From: DATHVI01 sp035461385
GTDB taxonomy: Bacteria > Actinomycetota > Thermoleophilia > Solirubrobacterales > 70-9
Assembly: GCA_035461385.1 (NCBI GenBank)
Contig: DATHVI010000053.1
Location: 1-30,726, forward strand
DNA length: 30,726 nucleotides
Direction of reading: 5' to 3'
Part shown: piece by piece, positions 23,414 through 30,726 of the stretch
How the letters are laid out: each line of letters begins with the position of its first letter
Position numbering within the stretch: the stretch's first letter is position 1
Translations under genes and position numbers: made by a program
The notes under the pieces: generated by a model
What the model was told of the DNA's origin: nothing
Seen by the model: only the letters and a program-made list of their open reading frames with translations
Database searches by the model: none

Positions 23414-24550
23414 ATGGGATTCGATGTCGATGCTGCGCTGCGCTACCTCGTCGAGCGAGGGGGGTCGGACCTGCACGTCAAGGTGCCGGCGCCGCCGATG
23501 GTGCGGCTCGACGGGGAGCTGCGGCCGATCGAGGGCGCCGAGCCGCTGACCGCTGCCGACACCGAGGCTGCGCTCGACCAGATCCTCACCGACGCCGAGC
23601 TGCGGCAGGAGTTCGAGCAGGCGGGCGAGGCCGACTTCGCCTACTCGGTGCCCGGCGTCTCGCGGTTCCGCGTCAACGCGTTCCGCCAGCGGGGGAGCGT
23701 CTCGATCGCGCTCCGCGCGATCCCCTACCAGGTGCGGACCATCGACGACCTCGAGCTGCCGCAGGTGATCCGCAACCTCGCCGACGAGCCACGGGGGATC
23801 ATCCTCCTCACCGGGACCACCGGGTCGGGGAAGTCGACGACGCTGGCGGCGATGATCGACCACATCAACTCCACCTACCCCCGTCACGTCATCACCCTCG
23901 AGGACCCGATCGAGTACCTGCACGCCGACAAGCGCGCGATCATCAACCAGCGCGAGATCGGCCAGGACACGGAGAGCTTCGCCCGCGCGATGCGGCGGGT
24001 GCTGCGGCAGGATCCCGACGTGATCCTGGTCGGCGAGATGCGCGACGAGGAGACGGTGCGGACCGCGCTCGGCGCCGCCGAGACCGGGCACCTCGTGCTC
24101 TCGACCCTCCACACCCTCGACGCGACCGAGACCGTGAACCGGATCATCGACTTCTTCCCGCCGCACCTACAGCAGCAGGCGCGGGTGATGCTCGCGGCGA
24201 CGCTGCGCGGGGTGATCGGGCAGCGCCTCGTCAAGCGCGCCGACGGCGACGGGAGGATCGCGATCTGCGAGGCGCTCGTCGTCACCGGCCGCGTCCAGGA
24301 CCTGATCCTCAACCCCGAGGAGACGGCGCGGATCGGCGAGGTGATCTCCGAGGGTGGCTATTACGGGATGCAGACCTTCGACCAGGCGCTGCTCGGGCAC
24401 GTCATGGAGGGCAAGGTGACCGAGGAGGTCGCGCTCGAGGCGGCCTCGAGCCCGCACGACTTCAAGCTGATGCTCGACGCCCGCGGCCAGCGCGCGAGCG
24501 GGATCGAGCAGGTGATGGCGGGGGCCGGCGCGACCGACGGATCCGGGTAA
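23414..24550 (+). CDS. pilT: PilT-type twitching motility/secretion ATPase
   Basis: Hexameric ATPase of the type IV pilus retraction class, 378 residues. The N-terminal PAS-like domain (about 1-105) has ERGGSDLHVKVPAPPMVRLDGEL, typical of PilT/PilU. The ATPase core shows Walker A GTTGSGKST (134-142), the Asp box ITLEDPIEYLH (160-170), Walker B VILVGEMRDEETVRTAL (203-219) and the His box AAETGHLVLSTLHT (221-234), then RIIDFFPPHLQQQARVMLA. The C-terminus keeps MQTFDQALLGHVMEGKVTEE. ATG 23414 begins MGFDVDAALR, with GTG one codon before. No other pilus genes are adjacent, so its partner system lies elsewhere. Confidence 0.93.
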   Translation: MGFDVDAALRYLVERGGSDLHVKVPAPPMVRLDGELRPIEGAEPLTAADTEAALDQILTDAELRQEFEQAGEADFAYSVPGVSRFRVNAFRQRGSVSIALRAIPYQVRTIDDLELPQVIRNLADEPRGIILLTGTTGSGKSTTLAAMIDHINSTYPRHVITLEDPIEYLHADKRAIINQREIGQDTESFARAMRRVLRQDPDVILVGEMRDEETVRTALGAAETGHLVLSTLHTLDATETVNRIIDFFPPHLQQQARVMLAATLRGVIGQRLVKRADGDGRIAICEALVVTGRVQDLILNPEETARIGEVISEGGYYGMQTFDQALLGHVMEGKVTEEVALEAASSPHDFKLMLDARGQRASGIEQVMAGAGATDGSG

Positions 24551-24589
24551 GCCGGGGCGAAACCCCACTTCAGTTGGTAAAGCGTTAGC

Positions 24590-24595
24590 TATACT
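24590..24595 (+). promoter_or_regulatory. -10 element TATACT for the HxlR gene
   Basis: TATACT in a locally A/T-rich patch (CAGTTGGTAAAGCGTTAGC before it), 16 bases before the first ATG at 24612. The -35 region is poor. HxlR regulators often act on their own promoters, so this patch is a candidate binding site. Confidence 0.5.
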
Positions 24596-24611
24596 CGCCT
24601 CAAGCGGCGCG

Positions 24612-24995
24612 ATGGGGAGCACTGTCCCCCGGCCGGCGAGAGCGATGGCTGAATCCCCCTGTCCAGTCGGATCATGTGCCGAGATCATCTCCGGCAAGTG
24701 GACGATCCTCGTCATCCGTGACCTCGCCGAGCACAGCCGGCGGTTCTGCGAGCTCGAGCGTTCGCTCGAGGGAATCAGTCCCCGGACGCTGTCCCTGAGG
24801 CTGCGGGCGCTCGAGGAGCACGAGATCGTCGAGCGGCACACCTATCCCGAGGTCCCGCCCCGGGTCGAGTACGCGTTGACGGAGAAGGGCCGCGCGCTCG
24901 TCCCGCTGATCGAGGACATGCGCGCCTACGGGCGCCGCTGGCTGCTCGGCGAGGACCAGGGCAAGCGCGAGCGCCGCCGCCCGGTCGCGGCGTAG
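24612..24995 (+). CDS. HxlR family winged-helix transcription regulator
   Basis: A 127-residue DNA-binding regulator of the HxlR/YodB family. The core runs from CPVGSCAEIISGKWTILVIR through DLAEHSRRFCELERSLEGIS, PRTLSLRLRALEEHEIVERH to YPEVPPRVEYALTEKGRALV, all strongly family-typical. Cysteines at C17 and C22 in the 127-aa numbering, plus one in RRFCELE, could be redox or electrophile sensors, as the N-terminal Cys is in YodB-type members. The start may instead be ATG 24645 (MAESPCPVGSC), 11 residues later, which is nearer normal family length. No obvious target lies beside it apart from the gene at 25074. Confidence 0.9.
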   Translation: MGSTVPRPARAMAESPCPVGSCAEIISGKWTILVIRDLAEHSRRFCELERSLEGISPRTLSLRLRALEEHEIVERHTYPEVPPRVEYALTEKGRALVPLIEDMRAYGRRWLLGEDQGKRERRRPVAA

Positions 24996-25019
24996 GCACG
25001 GGCCGGCCCCACAGCTCGC

Positions 25020-25035
25020 TGCAACGCCGGTTGCA
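25020..25035. repeat. 16-bp palindrome after the HxlR gene
   Basis: TGCAAC-GCCG-GTTGCA is an exact inverted repeat, 25 bases past the HxlR stop and 39 bases before the next ATG. It could be an operator or a weak terminator stem; the sequence does not decide. Confidence 0.4.
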
Positions 25036-25073
25036 CCCGCAGGAGCGCGGGGTGACCGCAAGAAGCGTTTGGC

Positions 25074-26930
25074 ATGCGCGACTTGGTGGTCAGAGAAGGC
25101 CTGCAGACGATGGCCCGCGACGCGGCGAAGCTCTTTCGCGAGCTGATCGCGGCCGGCGCGGAGATTCCCTACGAGGTCCGGGAGGCCGGCAACGGCACAC
25201 CGCTCTGCCGCTACGAGCCGCTGACCGAGCGGTTCGTTCGCGACCACGCCGGCGAGCTGCGGGAGCTCGACTCGTTCGGCGCCGCCTGCGCTGCGATCGA
25301 GTCGGCCGACCTCGCGGCCCCGTACCTCGAGCAGCTGGGGATCGCAACGCCGACCGAGGCACGGGCTCGAGCCGAGCTCGCCGGGGTCGTGTTCCTCTGT
25401 CGCCTCTGGCTCGACAGCACCGACTTCTCGCTCGATCGCGAGCGGCTCGTCGCCGCGATCGAGGAGCTCGAGGCCGGGGGCGAGGCCACGGCCGACGAGA
25501 TCGACGTCGTCGTCCCCCTGCGCGGCTTCCAGATGCCGGTCACCCGCCTCGAGCTGGCCTCGGCGACGATCGTCCGGGCCGACACCGTCGACGTTCCCGC
25601 CGACGCACGGGGCGGCGACCTGATCGGCGCCTCGCCCTGGGAGCCGACCTTCCTCGCCGTCACCCGGATCGCGCCGTCGGAGGGCGACGAGGACGGAGCG
25701 ACGGCCGGCACCGACGCCTTTCGGCGCCTGATCACGACCCTGCGGCTGTTCAAGGCCGGCGGGGTCGGGCTCGGCCCGCACGCCTGGGTAGCCACCGGGG
25801 CGAGCCGCTGGCGGCGGATCTCGACCGGCGCCGGCAGGCCACGTCCCGGCGGATACCGGCTCGCCGAGACCGAGGTTGCCGCGCTGGCGGCGTTCTCGCG
25901 CACGCTCGAATCGCCGGAGACTCCATTCGACCGCCGCGAGGGCGGTCTGCGCAGCCCCGCGCGCGGCCTCGACCGCGCGATCTCGCGGTTCGAGGCGGGT
26001 CTCGAGCGCCCAGTCGTGGTCGAGGCGCTGAGCGACAACCTGCTCGCGCTCCGGTTCGTGCTCGAGGGCGGCGGCCCGGCGGACCTCGGGCTGCCGATGC
26101 GGGTCGCGGCGCTGTGCGCCGAGCCCGGACAGCGAGCGGAGGTCAAGACGGTGGTGGAGCGCGCCGCGGCGCTCGAGCGCGAGCTGTGGAGCGGCGAGCC
26201 CCACGGCGCCGGGCCGGTGCCGGCGCAGACCGCGGTTGAGCTCGAGGAGCTCGTGCGAGCGATCCTCAAGGACGCGGCGTGCGGGCACCTCGGCGCCGAC
26301 CTGCGAACCACCGCCGACGAGATCCTGCTCGCAGACGGCCTCGCCGTCGGCGAGGGCGCCCGCGACCAGCGCGGCGAAACGGCCGAGTGGGCGATCGCCG
26401 ATCAGCTCGACGACGCGATCGAGGGCGCGGAGGGGTCGGAGCCGGGCACGCTCGCGCCGGCGGGCGAGCGCCGGACCGAGGACGAGTCCGGCGGCCTGCC
26501 CGACGCGCGGCCCGGCGCCGGGCACGACCCGGAGCCGGCGGAGATCGAGTTCGAGCCCCGGATCGAGATCGTGAAGGTCTCCGAAGCCGCGCGGCGAACC
26601 AACCAGGGACCGGGCGACCCCGAGGAGGTTGAGCAGCAGATGACTTTGCACGCACGGATTCCGGAGACGACGGCAGAGCGGCTCGACAACGGATCGACGA
26701 CGGTGATCGAGGCCGTGCCGGACCTCCCCGTCGCGGGACGCGAGGAGCCGGATCTCGACCGGGTTCCGCGCGAGAGCCCGGTGCTGCGGCTGATCGAGCA
26801 GAGCCGCACCGAGCGCCGTGAGCGCGCCGACCGGCTCGCCAACCTCTTCCCGCGCGTCGAGACCGAGTGGAACGTGCGCGAGGTCGGCTACGACCGCAGG
26901 CGCCGCGCCGAGGTCAACACGGCCTCCTGA
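25074..26930 (+). CDS. large hypothetical protein, possible HEPN-like region
   Basis: A 618-residue soluble protein I do not recognise with confidence. The first about 240 residues form a mixed alpha/beta region (RLITTLRLFKAGGVGLGPHA near its end). About residues 300-390 are helical (GLDRAISRFEAGLERPVVVE, LALRFVLEGG and RAAALERELWSG) in a layout that recalls the Apea-like HEPN helices; this is tentative. Then follows an acidic, disordered region (about 440-520, EGAEGSEPGTLAPAGERRTED) and a basic C-terminus. No signal peptide or membrane helix is seen. The start may be ATG 25110. It stands alone between an HxlR regulator and a double hairpin shared with the convergent ArsA-like genes. Confidence 0.7.
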   Translation: MRDLVVREGLQTMARDAAKLFRELIAAGAEIPYEVREAGNGTPLCRYEPLTERFVRDHAGELRELDSFGAACAAIESADLAAPYLEQLGIATPTEARARAELAGVVFLCRLWLDSTDFSLDRERLVAAIEELEAGGEATADEIDVVVPLRGFQMPVTRLELASATIVRADTVDVPADARGGDLIGASPWEPTFLAVTRIAPSEGDEDGATAGTDAFRRLITTLRLFKAGGVGLGPHAWVATGASRWRRISTGAGRPRPGGYRLAETEVAALAAFSRTLESPETPFDRREGGLRSPARGLDRAISRFEAGLERPVVVEALSDNLLALRFVLEGGGPADLGLPMRVAALCAEPGQRAEVKTVVERAAALERELWSGEPHGAGPVPAQTAVELEELVRAILKDAACGHLGADLRTTADEILLADGLAVGEGARDQRGETAEWAIADQLDDAIEGAEGSEPGTLAPAGERRTEDESGGLPDARPGAGHDPEPAEIEFEPRIEIVKVSEAARRTNQGPGDPEEVEQQMTLHARIPETTAERLDNGSTTVIEAVPDLPVAGREEPDLDRVPRESPVLRLIEQSRTERRERADRLANLFPRVETEWNVREVGYDRRRRAEVNTAS

Positions 26931-26963
26931 GCACAGGCTTCCTCCTCCGATCACCCAGGAAGA

Positions 26964-27004
26964 GCAGGCCCGGCCACCGGCACACCCCGGTGGCCTGGGC
27001 CTGC
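26964..27004. terminator. long terminator-like hairpin
   Basis: The arm 26964-26980 pairs with 26987-27004 over 17 bases with one bulged base and a 6-base loop (CACACC). It starts 34 bases after the stop of the hypothetical gene, between convergent genes. There is no T-tract. Confidence 0.6.
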
Positions 27005-27042
27005 ACAGCTTCGCCGCCTCCTCGGCTCCCGCCTTGAATACC

Positions 27043-27066
27043 TGGCCCGCGCTACGCCGCGGGCCA
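27043..27066. terminator. second hairpin, terminator for convergent ArsA-like operon
   Basis: TGGCCCGCG (27043-27051) and CGCGGGCCA (27058-27066) are exact complements around CTACGC, 55 bases past the end of the minus-strand ATPase gene at 27121. With the hairpin at 26964 it insulates the two converging units. Confidence 0.55.
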
Positions 27067-27120
27067 TTCATGCTCCTCCCGCGTCCGGGGGCGGCGGGTC
27101 AGGGCTCAGGCGCTCGGCAC

Positions 27121-28275
27121 TCAGGGGGCTCGCGCAGCGATCGCCGCCCGCTCACGGGCGCCGGAGGCGAACAGGTAGCGGTCGAGCTCGATCAGGCCGG
27201 CGAGGTCGTGGACGTCCTCGTCGAGGTGGGGGACCTGGATCACGGCCTTGGTTCGCATCTCGGCCGCGAGGTGGGCGACGGCGCGGCGGTCGCGGGCCGA
27301 GAGCGCGCGGTAGTCGTCGAAGTTGTCCCGCACCCGCCGCGCGAGGTCCTCGTCGCCGAGCTTGCCCCCGAGCTCGCGGGCCAGCTCCTCGCCGCCCGCG
27401 GGCAGCTCCTCCTCGTAGTGGACCTTGTTGACGATCACGCCGCCGAACGGGAACTTCGCCTCGGCGAGCTTGCGGTGGAAGTACACAGCCTCGTCGATCG
27501 GCTCCCCCTGCGGGCCGCAGACGACCAGGAACGTGGTCTGCTCGTCGGCGAGCAGCTCGTTGACCCGCTTCGCGCGCTCGCGGAACCCGGCGACCATGCC
27601 GCTGAACGCCTCGAAGAACTCCGCCAGGTCCTCGATCAGGTCGACGCCGGTGATCCGGCGCAGGACGCCGAACATCACCCCGGCGCCGCGACCGAAGAGC
27701 TTCATCCCGAAGCCGGTCGGCTTCATGAATACCTGCATCGCCCGGCCCTCGATGAACTGGGTCAGGCGCTGCGGCGCGTCGAGGAAGTCGAGCGCGTTGC
27801 GGCTCGGCGGCGTGTCGAGGACGAGCAGGTCGTAGCGGTCCTCGCTCCAGATCTCGAACAGCCGCTCCATCGCCGCGTATTCCTGCGAGCCGGCGAGCGC
27901 CGCCGAGAGCTGCTGGTAGATCCGGTTGTCGAGGATTCGCTCTCGCGTCTCGGCGTCGGGCGCGTGCTTGCGGACCATCTCGTCGAAGGTCGCCTTCGCG
28001 TCGAGCATCATCGCCCACAGCTCGCCACCGGATGTGTCGACGCCGAGCTCGGTGAACAGCGCCGGGTCGACCTGGCGCTCGGTGTTGCCGAGCTCCGGAA
28101 GGCCGAGCGAGTCGGCGAGGCGCTTGGCCGGGTCGATCGTCAGCACCGCGACCTTTCGCCCCCGGGCCGCCATCCCGGCCGCGATCGCCGCCGACGACGT
28201 CGTCTTCCCGACCCCGCCCGACCCGGCGCAGATACAGACCCGCTTGCCGTCGAGCAGCTCCGTGATCCCTGCCAT
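27121..28275 (-). CDS. ArsA/Get3-like ATPase, second paralogue (Rv3680-type)
   Basis: A 384-residue cytoplasmic P-loop ATPase of the ArsA/Get3 family. The P-loop reads CAGSGGVGKTTSSA (about residues 17-29); the signature lysine of the deviant Walker A (KGGVGKT) is Ser here. Further motifs are VLTIDPAKRLADSLGL and LLVLDTPPSRNALDFL, and the C-terminus is VPHLDEDVHDLAGLIELDRY. This matches the second of the two Get3-like proteins of Actinobacteria (Rv3679/Rv3680, named BagA/BagB in mycobacteria), where the pair probably works together. No arsenite Cys motif is seen. It lies 52-55 bases downstream of the first paralogue. A GTG at 28278 just before the ATG is an equal start candidate. Confidence 0.9.
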   Translation of the reverse strand: MAGITELLDGKRVCICAGSGGVGKTTSSAAIAAGMAARGRKVAVLTIDPAKRLADSLGLPELGNTERQVDPALFTELGVDTSGGELWAMMLDAKATFDEMVRKHAPDAETRERILDNRIYQQLSAALAGSQEYAAMERLFEIWSEDRYDLLVLDTPPSRNALDFLDAPQRLTQFIEGRAMQVFMKPTGFGMKLFGRGAGVMFGVLRRITGVDLIEDLAEFFEAFSGMVAGFRERAKRVNELLADEQTTFLVVCGPQGEPIDEAVYFHRKLAEAKFPFGGVIVNKVHYEEELPAGGEELARELGGKLGDEDLARRVRDNFDDYRALSARDRRAVAHLAAEMRTKAVIQVPHLDEDVHDLAGLIELDRYLFASGARERAAIAARAP

Positions 28276-28330
28276 CACAGCCCCCCGCGGCGCGTGTCAC
28301 TCCGGATACCCATCGGCCTCGGCACCGCGC

Positions 28331-29251
28331 TCACCCGCCCAGGTCCTCTGCGAGCAGTCGCGCCTCTTCGACTCCGAGCTCGGGCTCGAACAGGAACGAG
28401 AGCGTGGTGACCGGGGAGGAGGTGAGCTCGGTGAGGCGGGCGAGTTGCTCCCGCTGGGAGCGCGCGCGGCGACTCTGGCTGACCGCGGCCCGGCAGGCAG
28501 CCCGGACCGCGCCGTTGGGGCCTGCGGCGACCTCCGCGAGGCGCTCGGCTTCGGCGTCCGAGAACCGTTCGGGATAGAGCGCGTTCATCACGATCCGATC
28601 GACGGCGACGCCGACCCCGTCGACGAGGTCGCGCTCGAGCGCGGCGGTCTCGTTCACCGGCATCTCCTCCGGCGTGGCGACGATCGCGACCCCGGTCTTG
28701 CGGTGGTTGCAGATGAACGCGTCGAGGGTCTCCGCCTGGGCGTGGATCGGCCCGACCCGGGCGATGCCGGCGAACGTCCGCGGTGTCTGCAGGAAGCCGA
28801 CGCCGTGCCCCGTCGCCGGCGCGTCGACCACGACGACGTCGTAGCTGCGCGCCCCCTTGACCTTGCGGTCGGGCTGGGCGAGCTCCCACAGCTTGCCGAT
28901 CGTCACCAGCTCCTTCAGCCCCGGCGTCGCCGCGGCGAGGTAGGTGAAGATCCGCGACCGGAAGAGCAGGTCGCGCATCGCCTTGACCTTGAGCTGAAGG
29001 AGGACGTACTGGCGCATCGCCTCGTCGGGATCGACCGAGATCGTCCACAGGTTCTCCGCCATCTCGACTTCGTGGAAGCCGACCTCGGCGCGGTGGAACA
29101 CGCTCGAGAGCCGTTCCTGCGCCCCGACCTCGCAGAGGATCGTCCGCTTGCCGCGCGCCGCGGCCGCGAGGCCAAAGGCGAGCGCGACGGTCGACTTTCC
29201 GACGCCGCCCTTGCCGGTGACGATCACCAGCCGCTTGTCGAGCAGATCCAC
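28331..29251 (-). CDS. ArsA/Get3-like ATPase, first paralogue (Rv3679-type)
   Basis: A 306-residue ATPase with the full deviant Walker A, GKGGVGKST (13-21), preceded by LVIVT. The switch region is VVVVDAPATGHGVGFLQTPR (from about 139), with GVAIVATPEEMPVNETAALE as the base-binding part. It is the partner of the gene at 27121-28275 and precedes it in the operon, as in other Actinobacteria. Family knowledge suggests a dimeric, nucleotide-switched protein chaperone or membrane-protein targeting role rather than arsenite export. GTG 29251 is the start. It is divergent from the parA-type gene with 76 bases between them, so the two may share a control region. Confidence 0.9.
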   Translation of the reverse strand: MDLLDKRLVIVTGKGGVGKSTVALAFGLAAAARGKRTILCEVGAQERLSSVFHRAEVGFHEVEMAENLWTISVDPDEAMRQYVLLQLKVKAMRDLLFRSRIFTYLAAATPGLKELVTIGKLWELAQPDRKVKGARSYDVVVVDAPATGHGVGFLQTPRTFAGIARVGPIHAQAETLDAFICNHRKTGVAIVATPEEMPVNETAALERDLVDGVGVAVDRIVMNALYPERFSDAEAERLAEVAAGPNGAVRAACRAAVSQSRRARSQREQLARLTELTSSPVTTLSFLFEPELGVEEARLLAEDLGG

Positions 29252-29327
29252 GATGCGATTCTTTCAGGGCCTGGGATACGAAGCCCAAGGGAGGAATGCC
29301 CGCGTTGCGTGCGAATAGTCGCGACGT

Positions 29328-30560
29328 ATGGGTCTTTTCAAGCGTGGATCTCGCTCCGACCGCGAGCACGATCAACAGTCAGACGGTCCGATCGAGGCCG
29401 TGAACGGCAACGGCGGCGCGCCCGAGCCGCGCCGCGAGTCGCCCCCCGAGCCTGCGCCGACGGAGCGTGCCAGCGGGGCTGAGCAGGCTGTCGGTTCCGA
29501 GCCTGCGCAGACGGAGCCCTCGCCGGCGGCTGAGCCGGCCGAGCCCGCCGCGCCGCAGACGGAGCCCTCGCCGGCGGCTGAGCCGGCCGAGCCCGAGGCG
29601 CCGCAGACGGAGCCCTCGCCGGCGGCTGAGCCGGCCGAGCCCGAGGCGCCACGAGCGCCTGCCGACCCGCCGCGGGCGCCGACCCGACCGCCTGTCAACC
29701 CGACAGCCGCCGAGCCCGATGAGGAGCACCGGATCACCGCCAGCCAGGCGCTCGGGCCGAGCCGCTCCCAGCGAGAGGGCGACGGCGAGGGCAACGGCCG
29801 CCGGCGCCGGGCGCAGGTGTTCTCGTTCGCGAACCAGAAGGGGGGCGTCGCGAAGACGACGACGACCCTCAACCTCGCGGTCGCGTTCGCCGAGTCGGGT
29901 CACGAGGTCCTCGCTATCGACCTCGATCCGCAGGGGAACCTGACGATGAGCCAGGGGATCGACCCCGACAAGGTCGAGAAGTCGATGTACGACGTGCTCG
30001 TCCAGCACATCCCGCTGCGCGAGGTGATCGAGGCGCGCGAGATCGACATCGCCGTGGCGTCGATCGACCTCGCCGGGGCCGAGATCGCGATGTCGACCCA
30101 GATCGGACGCGAGCGCTCGCTCGAGAAGGCGATCGCGGGGGTCGCGGACGACTACGACTTCATCTGCATCGACACGCCGCCAAGCCTCGGTCTGCTGACC
30201 GTGAACGCGCTCACCGCCTCCGACAAGGTGATCGTCCCCGTCCAATGCGAATATTTGTCGATGCGAGGGCTCGTCCAGCTCCAGAACACGCTCGAGATGA
30301 TTCGCGAGAACCTCAATCCCGACGTCCGGATCGAGGGCATCCTGCCGACGATGCTCGACTCGCGCACCGTCCACGCGAAGGAAGCGGTCGAGATCCTCGA
30401 GGAGAACTTCGGCGAGCTCGTCTTCCAGTCGCGGATCCGCAAGGCGATCAAGTTCGCCGAGGCCCCCGTCCGCGGCACCTCGGTGCTCAAGTACGACCCG
30501 CAGGGGAACGCCGCCAAGTACTACCGGGAGCTCGCCGACGAGGTGCTCTCCCATGGCTAA
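29328..30560 (+). CDS. ParA/Soj family ATPase with long N-terminal extension
   Basis: A 410-residue protein. Residues 1-160 are disordered, rich in Pro/Ala/Glu, with three copies of a 16-residue repeat (QTEPSPAAEPAEP-type) at about 61-108. Residues 163-410 are a complete ParA ATPase: FSFANQKGGVAKTTTTLNLA (deviant Walker A 171-179, with Ala before the catalytic Lys, as in many Soj proteins), LAIDLDPQGNLTMSQG, FICIDTPPSLGLLTVNALTA and VPVQCEYLSMRGLVQL. It probably positions chromosome or division machinery on the nucleoid. The extension may bind a partner. The stop overlaps the next gene by 8 bases; that gene is not a recognisable ParB in the part visible. Confidence 0.9.
   Translation: MGLFKRGSRSDREHDQQSDGPIEAVNGNGGAPEPRRESPPEPAPTERASGAEQAVGSEPAQTEPSPAAEPAEPAAPQTEPSPAAEPAEPEAPQTEPSPAAEPAEPEAPRAPADPPRAPTRPPVNPTAAEPDEEHRITASQALGPSRSQREGDGEGNGRRRRAQVFSFANQKGGVAKTTTTLNLAVAFAESGHEVLAIDLDPQGNLTMSQGIDPDKVEKSMYDVLVQHIPLREVIEAREIDIAVASIDLAGAEIAMSTQIGRERSLEKAIAGVADDYDFICIDTPPSLGLLTVNALTASDKVIVPVQCEYLSMRGLVQLQNTLEMIRENLNPDVRIEGILPTMLDSRTVHAKEAVEILEENFGELVFQSRIRKAIKFAEAPVRGTSVLKYDPQGNAAKYYRELADEVLSHG
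29508..29651. repeat. three 48-bp in-frame tandem repeats
   Basis: Units start at 29508, 29556 and 29604 with CAGACGGAGCCCTCGCCGGC and are near identical. Each encodes 16 residues of the disordered extension of the ParA-type protein. Near identity at the DNA level suggests recent expansion or ongoing copy-number change. Confidence 0.85.
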
Positions 30561-30726
30561 GCGCGCCTCGGGCAAGGGCACCAAGAAGCGGGCGGCCGCG
30601 ACGAAGAAGCCGGCGGCGAAGAAGCCGGCGGCGACCCAGCCCGCGGCGAAGAAGCGCGCCAGCATGCGCGAGGGCCCCCTCGCCGACCTCTTCCGCTCGA
30701 CCGAGGAGTCGGTCTCCCCGGACGAG
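30553..30726 (+). CDS. Lys/Ala-rich N-terminus of a gene cut by window end
   Basis: An open frame from ATG 30553, overlapping the ParA-type gene by 8 bases, to the window end (58 codons seen). It starts MAKRASGKGTKKRAAATKKP, a histone-H1-like Lys/Ala/Pro tail that could bind nucleic acid or be disordered. It then continues as REGPLADLFRSTEESVSP. The latter segment recalls the N-terminus of an extended FtsZ-like protein that follows ParA in some Thermoleophilia; this is from memory and not provable from 58 residues. GAGGTG about 8 bases upstream serves as ribosome site. Overlap suggests co-translation with the ParA-type ATPase. Confidence 0.6.
   Translation, partial: MAKRASGKGTKKRAAATKKPAAKKPAATQPAAKKRASMREGPLADLFRSTEESVSPDE

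Noticed and set aside
24672..27071. 799-codon open frame on the minus strand across the HxlR gene and the 618-aa gene
   Set aside because: Spans two genes and has low-complexity composition; an antisense shadow.
29508..29651. 48-bp repeats as a possible CRISPR array
   Set aside because: Units are contiguous without spacers and encode an in-frame protein repeat.
1..30726. tRNA, rRNA, insertion sequences, prophage or integrase
   Set aside because: No tRNA-like cloverleaf, rRNA sequence, transposase or integrase motif was recognised in any frame by reading; a covariance-model search was not possible.

Overview
The window is about 31 kb of high-GC chromosomal DNA with dense, mostly housekeeping gene content and no tRNA, rRNA, CRISPR array or insertion sequence that I can see. 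It most likely comes from an actinobacterium of the class Thermoleophilia (Solirubrobacterales/Gaiellales type). The best single clue is the secreted repeat protein at 6870-7379, whose N-terminus (MRRLRPRLTYANAMATIAVF...) is a lineage-typical sequence. The egtB-egtD pair, tandem ArsA/Get3-like ATPases, class II FBPase (GlpX), Actinobacteria-like primary sigma factor and frequent leaderless-looking promoters (TANNNT a few bases before GTG/ATG) fit this. This placement is inference from family knowledge, not a search.

Layout. 1-770: 3' part of an alpha/beta hydrolase, with an odd hairpin at the window edge. 891-3848: three-gene proton-translocating transhydrogenase operon (pntAA-pntAB-pntB). 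3960-6773: large ATPase-type LuxR regulator. 6870-8918: small envelope genes (repeat surface protein, 61-aa protein, LapA-like protein, and a pilin-signal protein with an NPP1/Vps62-like DWE motif). 8925-11997: SDR dehydrogenase, divergent from the ergothioneine genes egtB and egtD. 12007-18282: a mirror-like regulatory locus with two divergent TPR-LuxR regulators in the middle, each followed by a methyltransferase-type gene. The left arm is a truncated methyltransferase fragment, a hydrolase lacking its catalytic Ser and His, and a second methyltransferase, all overlapped by 4 bases. The right arm is one intact methyltransferase. 18344-20568: membrane protein, glpX, DJ-1/PfpI protein. 20627-24995: YihY-like membrane protein with a small partner, the primary sigma factor with a clear promoter, a PilT ATPase and an HxlR regulator. 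25074-26930: large unrecognised protein. 27121-29251: two ArsA/Get3-like ATPases. 29328-end: ParA with a repeat-bearing N-terminal extension, overlapping the start of a Lys/Ala-rich gene cut by the window end.

Most notable observations: (i) matching dyad sequences, ATRGYCAR-NN-CTGRCCAT, about 57 bases upstream of candidate -10 elements in front of both arms of the LuxR locus; (ii) the coupled truncated methyltransferase and catalytically dead hydrolase; (iii) egtB, which has no ATG/GTG/TTG before its conserved N-terminus and appears to start leaderlessly at ATC; (iv) a yihY gene that appears to start at CTG in a CTGA overlap; (v) a palindromic element forming the 3' end of pntAB; (vi) a Flp/TadE-type signal fused to a DWE-motif domain.
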